Below are positions 1 through 6,488 of a DNA stretch of 23,306 bases, in pieces. Location: positions 1 through 23,306 of the forward strand of contig JAYVOP010000167.1 in NCBI GenBank assembly GCA_043757865.1, written 5' to 3'. Below the pieces are notes generated by a model. It saw only the letters and a program-made list of their open reading frames with translations, made no database searches and was not told the origin of the DNA. A program made the translations under genes and the position numbers. The DNA is from JAGNEJ01 sp043757865 (GTDB lineage Bacteria; Verrucomicrobiota; Verrucomicrobiia; Verrucomicrobiales; V1-33). Each line of letters begins with the position of its first letter. Position 1 is the stretch's first letter.

Positions 1-734
1 GGCACGATCAAGCCCTTAGCCGTGCCAATCGCCACGCCGATGTCATAGAAATGATGCTGAATGATCTCCTCTCCTTCGATGCGGCCATTCACTTGCGGGA
101 TGCTCTTCAGCGCATCCACCACGGCCTTGATGAAGAACGACATGAAGCCAATTTTCACGCCATGCTTGGCCAGGAAACTTTCCTGGATCTGTTTCCGCAG
201 CGCCATAATTTCAGTCATGTCCACTTCGTTGAAGGTCGTGAGGATAGCCGCCGTGTGCTGCGCATTGACGAGGTGCGTGGCAATTTTCCTGCGCAGCGGG
301 GTCATCTTTTGCCGGGTCACGCGGCCTGTTTCTACGCGAGCCGGAGCCGGAGTCGGAGTCGGAGTCGGAGTCGGAGCCGGAGTCGGAGCCGGAGTCGGAG
401 TCGGAGTCGGAGTCGGAGTCGGAGTCGGAGTCGGAGTCGGAGTCGGAGTCGGAGTCGGAGTCGGAGTCGGAGTCGGAGTCGGAGCGGGAGTCGCCACGGC
501 TCCGGGGGTGATTTCACCGACTACACTGCCTATGGCCACCTCCGTGCCAGCAGCCACTGTGATCTTCAGCGTGCCGGGAAACTCAGCGGCTATCTCCGTG
601 GAGACTTTATCTGTATCCAACGTCAGCAGCAGCGTCCCCGCCGCCACCACGGCTCCATCCGCCACATGCCACGTGGAAATGAGGCCAGTGCTGATGGATT
701 CACCGACGGAGGGAATTTTGATAGGATGAGACAT
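1..734 (-). CDS. sucB: Dihydrolipoyllysine-residue succinyltransferase (2-oxoglutarate dehydrogenase E2), 5' part, runs off the window
   Basis: This is the E2 core of the 2-oxoglutarate dehydrogenase complex: it takes the succinyl group onto a lipoyl-lysine arm and passes it to CoA. The first 244 residues are visible and the gene continues past position 1. Residues 1-80 are a lipoyl domain starting MSHPIKIPSVGESI, with the lipoylated Lys43 in DTDKVS. Residues about 83-132 are an almost pure Pro-Thr/Pro-Ala linker. The catalytic domain follows at once (KMTPLRRKIATHLV, LTTFNEVDM, KHGVKIGFMSFF). No peripheral subunit-binding domain lies between linker and core, unlike usual bacterial E2o and like mitochondrial DLST. 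The ATG at 734 is chosen because the lipoyl domain begins there; no good ribosome binding site is seen. The E1 gene is not directly upstream. LTTFNEVDM is typical of the succinyl- rather than the acetyltransferase. Confidence 0.93.
   Translation of the reverse strand, partial: MSHPIKIPSVGESISTGLISTWHVADGAVVAAGTLLLTLDTDKVSTEIAAEFPGTLKITVAAGTEVAIGSVVGEITPGAVATPAPTPTPTPTPTPTPTPTPTPTPTPTPTPTPTPAPTPAPTPTPTPTPAPARVETGRVTRQKMTPLRRKIATHLVNAQHTAAILTTFNEVDMTEIMALRKQIQESFLAKHGVKIGFMSFFIKAVVDALKSIPQVNGRIEGEEIIQHHFYDIGVAIGTAKGLIV
339..488 (-). repeat. Hexanucleotide tandem repeat encoding the Pro-Thr linker of E2
   Basis: On the plus strand 24 head-to-tail units of AGTCGG or AGCCGG run from 339 to 482, followed by one altered unit (AGCGGG, 483-488). 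Twenty units are AGTCGG and four are AGCCGG; the last 15 before position 483 (393-482) are identical. Read in the sucB frame each unit is Pro-Thr or Pro-Ala. Because the unit is 6 bp, gain or loss of units changes linker length by two residues without breaking the frame. Confidence 0.95.
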
Positions 735-809
735 GGCGATAGAAATGGAAGGGATAGTAAGATCGGGAAGGAAGGGCGGACAACAAAGAGCATCCTTACT
801 GCCCTGGCA

Positions 810-989
810 TCAAAAAAACACGAAAAGTTTTCCCCCTTCAGGCCCCTCCTCACAGCCCGGCCCCACGTGCCGCATCCACGCCCAGCGTCCTGCGTGATAC
901 CGCACCTCATCCCTCTTCTGCTGACTGCATGGTCCCATGGAGCCATGCCCCACCTCATCCCGCACATAGTCCGGCGGTAGCCTCAGCAT
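810..989 (-). CDS. Possible small protein of unknown function (59 aa)
   Basis: This frame opens at an ATG at 989 and stops at 810-812, between sucB and the DUF1003 gene (a 290-bp gap). The translation starts MLRLPPDYVRDEVGHGSMGP, is rich in Gly, Arg, His and Trp, and ends GGKLFVFF. A weak purine stretch (GAGAAG) lies 6 nt before the ATG. The frame stays open upstream into the end of the DUF1003 gene. I do not recognise the family. It could be a real small gene, a remnant of a longer one, or chance. The rest of the gap shows no clear promoter or terminator. Confidence 0.25.
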   Translation of the reverse strand: MLRLPPDYVRDEVGHGSMGPCSQQKRDEVRYHAGRWAWMRHVGPGCEEGPEGGKLFVFF

Positions 990-1024
990 GGTCCACTTCT
1001 CTGGGGTTTTGTGCTCCCCGCCTT

Positions 1025-1750
1025 CTACACCACGGGCACATTCGCACTAGCCGCCGGCCCTTGTTGATGGCGCACTAGCTGGCGTAGCAGTTCCACCTGG
1101 ATTTGCTGAATTTCTAAGAAACGCTCACTGTGTTGCCGCAGCAGGTGATCCAGCTTTTCATGGAGGTGACGGATCTCTAACTCCGCCTTCAGATTGATCT
1201 GATAGTCCGCCTGCGCATGATGCCGATCCCGCGTTTCCTGACGTTTCTGGCTCATCATAATCACCGGGGCTTGCAATGCGGCTATGCAGGAGAGCAGGAG
1301 ATTCAAGAAGATAAATGGATAGCTATCCAGATTCACCCCATTCCACTGGCAGATCGTCATCACCGTCACCCACAGCAACAGGAAGCCTAGGAAGGAAAGG
1401 ATGAATTTCCAGCTCCCCCCAAAGGAGGCGATGGCATCCGCCCAGCGTTCCCCCAGCGTGCGATGCAGCAGCGCCTCGTCCTCGTCCGGGCTCTCCGATA
1501 AGATCTCGTGCTGGCGGAGGCTCTCGATTACCTCCAGTTCTAGCCGGGTCAGTTGCCCCCTCTCCACCTCCAGCGCATCCTCCACATATTCCGCCCGCAG
1601 ATCATTCAGCGATTCGATGCTCAGATAGTCCTCCTCCGTCACCTGCGGGTGCAGCTTCTGGATAAATGAGAGTAACGACGGCCGCAGAGCCGAGGTAGGC
1701 ATGGAATCGGCCTCCGCAATAGTGTGGCCCGTGATGATGCAAGTTTTCAT
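1025..1750 (-). CDS. DUF1003 family membrane protein (241 aa)
   Basis: The protein matches the DUF1003 pattern: the conserved block LGERWADAIASFGGSWKFI runs into a first membrane helix (FLGFLLLWVTVMTI). A second helix (YPFIFLNLLLSCIAALQAP) and the family hallmark VIMMSQKRQETRDR follow. After that comes a soluble helical tail with LKAELEIRHLHEKLDHLL. The N-terminal 100 residues are acidic and probably cytosolic. The function of the family is not established. The frame stays open to an ATG at 1861, but the ATG at 1750 (MKTCIITGHTI) is preferred because the family-like sequence begins there and the 37 residues upstream look random. No clear Shine-Dalgarno sequence is seen. The gene lies on the same strand as sucB, 290 bp upstream of it. 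Confidence 0.82.
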   Translation of the reverse strand: MKTCIITGHTIAEADSMPTSALRPSLLSFIQKLHPQVTEEDYLSIESLNDLRAEYVEDALEVERGQLTRLELEVIESLRQHEILSESPDEDEALLHRTLGERWADAIASFGGSWKFILSFLGFLLLWVTVMTICQWNGVNLDSYPFIFLNLLLSCIAALQAPVIMMSQKRQETRDRHHAQADYQINLKAELEIRHLHEKLDHLLRQHSERFLEIQQIQVELLRQLVRHQQGPAASANVPVV

Positions 1751-1827
1751 GCGAGAAAAGGTGGGGAAAAAGGTGGGGCCGCCCATCAAACCCTGCTTCG
1801 GGGAATGCGCCACCAATACTTTGCTGA

Positions 1828-1956
1828 GATTTCCCACCCGGAATCCTGCGCATTGATGCACAGGTGCCCTACGGCACGCTCGTCACGGTCTGGGAAGCGC
1901 TGCGCACGGAGGGCTCTAAAATGAATGAAGGGCCGCTGCGGGTCAGGAAGCCGTAG
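1828..1956 (+). pseudogene. Coding-like C-terminal remnant of an unidentified gene
   Basis: The plus frame ending in TAG at 1954-1956 translates with protein-like texture (ILRIDAQVPYGTLVTVWEAL, then RTEGSKMNEGPLRVRKP). It has a balanced amphipathic composition unlike the neighbouring frames. It is closed upstream by a stop at 1825-1827 and has no start codon or ribosome binding site. A hairpin sits directly on its stop codon. It may be the tail of a decayed gene; the VPYG-then-amphipathic-helix pattern faintly recalls ExbD/TolR C-termini, but that is only a guess. Confidence 0.2.
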
Positions 1957-1976
1957 GCATGATTTTCATGCCACGG
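1951..1976 (+). other. Hairpin with TTT loop at the end of the coding-like remnant
   Basis: GGCATGA (1956-1962) and TCATGCC (1966-1972) pair around a TTT loop. The stem extends through CCGT (1951-1954) and ACGG (1973-1976) with one bulged A at 1955, giving 11 base pairs. There is no U-tract after it, so it is not a standard intrinsic terminator. Its position on the stop codon of the remnant suggests a former 3' end structure. Confidence 0.4.
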
Positions 1977-2103
1977 CGTGGAAGTGGCCTAACGCTACGC
2001 TGTCATTTACGGTTCCGGGCCGGATTGCCGATGCCGGAGCCATCTCAGCGATGAGCCGGGGATTGAGCGCAGTGACACCTCCGGTAGAGCCCACAGGGTG
2101 GCG

Positions 2104-2123
2104 GGCATCCCGCCCGGGATGCC
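2104..2123. repeat. Perfect 9-bp inverted repeat
   Basis: GGCATCCCG (2104-2112) and CGGGATGCC (2115-2123) are exact reverse complements separated by CC. The site lies in the non-coding region upstream of the cystathionine gamma-synthase gene. It could be a protein-binding site or an RNA hairpin; nothing else identifies it. Confidence 0.5.
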
Positions 2124-2342
2124 GGTGGGCTTGTCGCCTAACGCCCCCAAGTTAGGTGTTGCGGTGATTGGGAAAAACGCGCGCATGGAGTCGAGCCAGG
2201 AGGCCGTCCCCAGTGACATTTATTGGGTCAAACGGGTAAGGTTGGCCGGTGGCGGGATTGATGGAGTCCCTGGAGAGGAGTTTCATGGCAGGAAAGGGGG
2301 GGGAGGCGTGGGGGCGGTGCAGGAGAGGGGTTTTCTGCTCCT

Positions 2343-2489
2343 GGGGATCCCTCCCCAGCGATTGGGGATCTCTCCCCAGCGATTGGGGATCCCTCCCCAG
2401 CGATTGGGGATCCCTCCCCAGCGATTGGGGATCCCTCCCCAGCGATTGGGGATCCCTCCCCAGCGATTGGAGAACCATCTCCAACGGTG
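2343..2489. repeat. Array of seven 21-bp hairpin-forming tandem repeats
   Basis: Six near-identical units begin at 2343, 2364, 2385, 2406, 2427 and 2448, each starting GGGGATCCCTCCCC and ending AGCGATT. The second unit differs by one C-to-T change in the loop. A seventh, diverged unit occupies 2469-2489. Each unit can fold as GGGGA / TCCCC around a 4-nt loop. The seventh unit keeps the fold as GGAGA / TCTCC through paired G-to-A and C-to-T changes. The array is 21 bp periodic, so it is readable as heptapeptides in several frames, but no frame has a credible gene context. Confidence 0.9.
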
Positions 2490-2714
2490 GGGGGAAACGC
2501 TTGAACAGGATGTATTGTCAGAACCATGGGCGGGAAAATAGGCCAAACCACCTCGCGGTAGCTAGATTTTTCCTCCTTCCTCCCGGAATGAGTCCGCAGG
2601 GCAAAAATTCCCCCCAGAGATGCGCAGGCGAGGCGTTTCCGTGCGGGTGGTCAGGGCCGCCTAATGCGACTTTCCATTTGCCGCGGCGGAGGAATGTTTC
2701 AGACTCGGAGGCTC

Positions 2715-4199
2715 ATGATTGATCTCCTAACTACGCCCCTCTGGACTGAGGACACGCTCGGCCTGCCGCTGCCCGCCTCCCCCCACGCGGTCAGCGTGTC
2801 CCTGCCGTGTTGGCAGCAGGTGATCGGTTATGAAGAGGGGGATGCCGCCATCGTGGGCCGTTTACAGGCTGGCTATCCGCGCTTTTTCCTGCCGTTGGTC
2901 AATGCGGAATTACATGCCACGCTAGCCGGTCGCCATGGGCAGCCGGGTGAGTCCTGCCTAGCCTTTCCCACGCAGGCGGCGGCGGAGCGCTGCGCGTCGT
3001 TTGTGCTCCAGCGGCATGAGGTGGCCGGGGTGCGCTGCGTCCCGTTAGCTGGGGCCACGGCCTGGGCGGTCTTCTTTCCCACCGCGCACCTGCCCACCGC
3101 CCGGCTCTATTGGCGCTTCAGCGGGGAAACGCTCAGCAGTCGCCAAGCCGCGAGCATTCTCGCAGCGCGCACGGTGGACCCTGGCCCGGGCCACGCGGCC
3201 ACGCGAACGCTGCGGGCGCGCCTCGCGCATCTGGCGGGCGTGGCGGCAGGTGATGTCTGGCTCTTTCCCTCGGGCATGGCCGCCGTGTTTGCCGTGCATC
3301 GGATGTTGCTCGCGCAGTGGCCACAGCGCGCCAGCGTGCAGTTAGATTTCCCTTATGTGGATGTGTTAAAAGTGCAGGAACAGTTCGGCCCCGGCGTGCA
3401 TTTCTATCCCGTCGTGACGGAGGAAGCGTTGACCAGTCTAGCCGCGCGTGCGGCCGCGCAGACGCTCTCCGGCGTCTTCTGTGAGGCCCCCAGTAATCCC
3501 CTGCTCAGTTGCGTGCCGCTGGCCCGGCTCAGTGCGAGTCTGCGCCCCCACGGCGTCCCGTTAGTCATCGATGACACTGTGGCCACGGTCGTAAATGTGG
3601 ATGCGCTAAAGTATGCGGATGTGGTCACCACCAGCCTCACGAAATCCTGCTCAGGCGCGGGGGATGTGCTGGCCGGAGCCGTGACTCTGAACCCCCGCTC
3701 CCCGCACTCCGCGGCCTTCCGAGCCTTCCTGGAGGCGGATCCGATGGCTCAGCAAGGCTTGTGGCCAGAGGATGCAGTGGTGTTAGAAAAGAACTCCCGG
3801 GACTTCCCCAAGCGGGCCCGCCGCGCCAGTCAGAATGCCGCTGCGTTAGTGGCATTTCTCCGCGCGCATCCGGCGGTGGAGCGCGTTTATTACCCGCAAT
3901 TAGACGCGGAAGGCCTCCAGGAAATCTTGCGGCCACAGGGTGGCTGCGGCTGCCTGCTGAGCTTCACTTTAAAAGACCCAGGCACCGCCCCCGCCGTCTA
4001 TGATGCGCTGCGCGTCTGCAAAGGCCCTAGCCTAGGCACGGACTTCACCCTCTGCTGTCCCTACACCCTGCTCGCCCATTATACCGAACTCCCCTGGGCC
4101 GCCTCGTGCGGCGTGCCCGCGCACCTCCTGCGCGTGAGCACGGGCTTAGAGGAAACGGCGGAGCTAGTAGCCAGATTCCAGGCCGCCCTCCGGGCCTAA
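2715..4199 (+). CDS. Cystathionine gamma-synthase, long fungal-type, PLP-dependent (494 aa)
   Basis: This is a PLP enzyme of the Cys/Met metabolism family that should join an activated homoserine ester to cysteine to make cystathionine for methionine synthesis. At about 494 residues it exceeds the roughly 380-400 of MetB. It has an N-terminal domain of about 120 residues (AGYPRFFLPLV, CLAFPTQAAAERC) of the kind found in fungal cystathionine gamma-synthases. The fold-type I core has FPYVDVLKVQEQFGPG, FCEAPSNPLLS, a DDT triad, and the PLP-binding Lys310 in TTSLTKSCSG. The C-terminal signatures are KNSRDF, CKGPSLGTDFTLCCPY and LLRVSTGLEE. The ATG at 2715 follows GGAGG at 2707-2711, with short spacing; in-frame ATGs at 2694 (its own GGAGG) and 2664 are alternatives. 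The 3' end overlaps the converging ketosynthase-like gene by 36 bp. Substrate choice cannot be read from sequence. Confidence 0.85.
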   Translation: MIDLLTTPLWTEDTLGLPLPASPHAVSVSLPCWQQVIGYEEGDAAIVGRLQAGYPRFFLPLVNAELHATLAGRHGQPGESCLAFPTQAAAERCASFVLQRHEVAGVRCVPLAGATAWAVFFPTAHLPTARLYWRFSGETLSSRQAASILAARTVDPGPGHAATRTLRARLAHLAGVAAGDVWLFPSGMAAVFAVHRMLLAQWPQRASVQLDFPYVDVLKVQEQFGPGVHFYPVVTEEALTSLAARAAAQTLSGVFCEAPSNPLLSCVPLARLSASLRPHGVPLVIDDTVATVVNVDALKYADVVTTSLTKSCSGAGDVLAGAVTLNPRSPHSAAFRAFLEADPMAQQGLWPEDAVVLEKNSRDFPKRARRASQNAAALVAFLRAHPAVERVYYPQLDAEGLQEILRPQGGCGCLLSFTLKDPGTAPAVYDALRVCKGPSLGTDFTLCCPYTLLAHYTELPWAASCGVPAHLLRVSTGLEETAELVARFQAALRA

Positions 4200-5174
4200 C
4201 GCCACCCCGCCCGCCTGATGATTCCCACCCTGCGCCACCACCACGGCAGTCTGCGCGCGCTGCTGGACTAACGCCTCCACCGCCAACACCGTTTGCCATG
4301 CCGTGGCCGCACCCAGTCCGTGGCCTAACCAGGAAAGGGGAGACCAATGCGGTCCGGCGTAAGTGCTCCAGGCCGCCTGGGTGGGGGCATCCGTGCGGCG
4401 GTGGCCCGTGCGATCATCTACTAGCAAGGCGTTATTTCCGGGGGCTGCGAGTGCTTGCCGCAGCTCGTGTGCCAGGGGAATGCGCGCGCTCGGAGTGGTC
4501 AGCGTGCGTTGGACTAACGTGGTGATGGGCACCCCGCGGTCCGTCCTTTCTAAGAGCACCGCCCCCGCGCCTTCCGCTAGGGGCAGCCCGCGATGCAGCC
4601 AGCGGGCGGCCTCGCCTGTGACCCAGTCCGCTTCCTCCGCACCGATGACCAGACAAGCATCTGCCAGCCCCATTTCTAACCACAGGCTAGCCATGTCCAA
4701 GGCGGTGATAAATTGTGCAGGATCGCCCACTAACGTCGCCACGGGCCCCGTCACTCCAAGCAAAGTGGCCAGATGACTGGTGGGCGCATTGAAGACCGTT
4801 TCTGGAAAGAGAATGGGGCTAGCAGTGGCCGGGTTTTGTAGCACCTCACCATAGAATTTCCCACTGTAAGCCACGCAACCATTGACCATGGCGCAGACGA
4901 TGCCTAGGCGCAGCTGGCCCGCCTGCGCGCGGGCGATGCGCTCCGGCCCTAACGCCTCCAGAGCCGCGGCGGCCACGTAGCGGGAAATGGCACTGGCCCG
5001 CCGCAGGCGTGGATGGCGGAGAAATTCTGCCGTGGACAAGGGCGCGGGCACGCTGTGGAAACCATGCCGCAGCGCGAAGCTGGAACCAGCCTCCCGGGCC
5101 GCCCACAGCGCAGGCACGCCCCAGCCCGCAGGACTCACTGCACCGCTACTGGTAATGCGAAGGCGGGCGGTCAT
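4164..5174 (-). CDS. Catalytically dead ketosynthase-like protein, chain-length-factor-like (336 aa)
   Basis: The fold is that of beta-ketoacyl synthases, but the active site is lost. In the segment starting GPVATLVGDPAQF the position of the nucleophilic Cys is Pro152. The first catalytic His is replaced (aligned residue Asp254 in LLVDDRTGHRRTD). The second His is kept (His285, LGHGLGAATA). Such Cys-less partners are known as chain-length factors in type II polyketide and aryl polyene systems, where they pair with an active ketosynthase. The ATG at 5174 overlaps the stop of the active ketosynthase gene by 4 bp (ATGA), pointing to translational coupling and a heterodimer. The frame is open further upstream to 5279, but only as a shadow of that gene. 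It is the last gene of the operon. No acyl carrier protein or ketoreductase gene lies in the window. Confidence 0.75.
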   Translation of the reverse strand: MTARLRITSSGAVSPAGWGVPALWAAREAGSSFALRHGFHSVPAPLSTAEFLRHPRLRRASAISRYVAAAALEALGPERIARAQAGQLRLGIVCAMVNGCVAYSGKFYGEVLQNPATASPILFPETVFNAPTSHLATLLGVTGPVATLVGDPAQFITALDMASLWLEMGLADACLVIGAEEADWVTGEAARWLHRGLPLAEGAGAVLLERTDRGVPITTLVQRTLTTPSARIPLAHELRQALAAPGNNALLVDDRTGHRRTDAPTQAAWSTYAGPHWSPLSWLGHGLGAATAWQTVLAVEALVQQRAQTAVVVAQGGNHQAGGVALGPEGGLESGY

Positions 5175-6457
5175 AAGCGGAAAATGAGCGTGGCATTGGA
5201 ACCCCCAAAGCCGAAGGAATTCGTCAGCGCCACACGCACGGACGCTGCGCGTGGTTGGGTGATGAGAGCAAACGTGCAAGCCGGATCCGGCGTGCGGACG
5301 TTCGTCGTCGGGGGCAGGAAACTTTCCTGCATGGCCATGAGACAGACGGCGGCTTCCACGGCACCCGCTCCGCCGAGCAGATGGCCAATGTTGCCCTTCG
5401 TGCTACTCACTGGCAGCGCAGCCACCGCGTCCCCCGCCCACGTGGCAATGGCCGCCGCCTCCGCAGGATCATTCAAGGGCGTGCCCGTGCCGTGGGAATT
5501 CACATAGTGCACGTCCGCTGGCTGCACGCCCGCATCCGCACTAGCCATGCGCATCGCTTGGACAGCGGCCTGCCCCGTGGGGTGCGGCTGCGTGAGATGA
5601 TGCACATCCGTGGCTAGTCCATATCCTGCTAGGCAGCCAAGGATGCGCACGCCGCGCGCCTCTGCCGCCGCCCGGGTTTCCAGCACGAACATGGCTGCGC
5701 CCTCGCCCAGCGCCAAGCCGTCCCGCTGAGCATCGAAGGGCCGGGGCAGCGTGGGGGAAAGCGCCCGCAGCGAATCAAAGCCAGCAAATACCAGATGGCT
5801 CAGCGCATCATAACCGCCCGCTAGCACCCGCTCCGCCCGGCCACTGCGCAGCAAATGTGCGGCATGACCTAACGCGTTAGCGCCTGAGGCACAGGCATTG
5901 GAAAGCACCGTCGTGGGCCCCTCCACGCCAAACGCCCGACCCACTGCCGCCACCTGCTGGGAGATTAAATAGTGAGCCGCGCGCTGCGCCTGGCCACGCC
6001 GGGATCCACCTGCCAGCGCAGCCGCATAGAACGCCTCTCCATGCGCCATGGCTCCGGCGGAAGTGCCTAACACCAGCGGCATCGCCCGCTGACTAGCCTC
6101 TAACTCCGCCATGCGCAGCGCCTCATCCGTGGCGTGAATCAACAGCCGCCCGCCCCTTTCCAGACGGGAAATTTCCCGTGCGGAAAGTCGCGTCGCGGGG
6201 AGCTGCGCGGGCAATTCCACCTGCCCAGCGGTGTGGGTGTGCTGACGGCTCGTATCAAACAACGTCACCTCCCGCAAGGCCACCCGCCCCGTGCGAAATC
6301 CGTCCGCATTCACTCTCCAGCCCAAGCCCAAGGACGTCACGATGCCCACGCCCGTCACCACCACATCGCACGCAGCAGTGGGGAAAGAGGAATCGGAGGA
6401 ACTAGCAGACATGGGAATTTGGGGAAACGAAGCAGGAGAATCCATCATCTGCGGCAT
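5171..6457 (-). CDS. Beta-ketoacyl synthase, FabF/KS-alpha-like (428 aa)
   Basis: This is a decarboxylating condensing enzyme of the FabF type, which would extend an acyl chain on an acyl carrier protein. The C-H-H triad is intact: Cys189 in SNACASGANALG, His322 in VNSHGTGTPLND and His359 in STKGNIGHLLGGAGA, with the C-terminal TNSFGFGGSNA loop. Length is normal. The domain starts near residue 31 (CDVVVTGVGIVTSLG), so the Ser/Pro-rich first 30 residues may be extra; in-frame ATGs at 6448, 6445 and 6412 are alternative starts. The gene starts 31 bp after the pbpC stop and ends in an ATGA overlap with the dead ketosynthase. It is unlikely to be the housekeeping FabF, because it is not beside acpP or fabD and has a KS-like partner. 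The product is unknown. Confidence 0.85.
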   Translation of the reverse strand: MPQMMDSPASFPQIPMSASSSDSSFPTAACDVVVTGVGIVTSLGLGWRVNADGFRTGRVALREVTLFDTSRQHTHTAGQVELPAQLPATRLSAREISRLERGGRLLIHATDEALRMAELEASQRAMPLVLGTSAGAMAHGEAFYAAALAGGSRRGQAQRAAHYLISQQVAAVGRAFGVEGPTTVLSNACASGANALGHAAHLLRSGRAERVLAGGYDALSHLVFAGFDSLRALSPTLPRPFDAQRDGLALGEGAAMFVLETRAAAEARGVRILGCLAGYGLATDVHHLTQPHPTGQAAVQAMRMASADAGVQPADVHYVNSHGTGTPLNDPAEAAAIATWAGDAVAALPVSSTKGNIGHLLGGAGAVEAAVCLMAMQESFLPPTTNVRTPDPACTFALITQPRAASVRVALTNSFGFGGSNATLIFRL

Positions 6458-6488
6458 CCTGCAAGTCAGGAACCGTCACCCGTCCCAG

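Larger units (their letters stand above)
1751..2714. other. Gene-poor divergent intergenic region (964 bp) with hairpins and tandem repeats
   Basis: This stretch separates the DUF1003 gene (minus) from the cystathionine gamma-synthase gene (plus). It holds a coding-like fragment (1828-1956), a hairpin (1951-1976), a perfect inverted repeat (2104-2123) and a 21-bp repeat array (2343-2489). Several frames are open, but this is mainly because the 21-bp unit contains no stop in five of the six frames. A 70-codon minus-strand frame (2007-2219) is open with no recognisable family or ribosome binding site. I see no convincing promoter for either flanking gene. Confidence 0.7.

Noticed and set aside
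51..980. Long plus-strand frame with an Arg-Ser repeat
   Set aside because: It is the exact antisense of the sucB frame; the Arg-Ser run is the complement of the Pro-Thr linker.
1751..1861. 37-residue N-terminal extension of the DUF1003 protein
   Set aside because: The extension has no family-like character and overlaps a coding-like fragment on the other strand; the ATG at 1750 fits the family start.
2343..2489. CRISPR array
   Set aside because: The units are contiguous 21-bp repeats with no unique spacers and no cas genes nearby.
2098..2722. Heptapeptide-repeat proteins readable from the 21-bp array in several frames
   Set aside because: Five of six frames are open across the array simply because the unit lacks stops in them; none has a start, ribosome binding site or flanking protein-like sequence.
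5869..5880. Perfect 12-bp palindrome CTAACGCGTTAG
   Set aside because: It lies inside the ketosynthase active-site coding region (ANAL) and follows from codon choice; no reason to call it a binding site.
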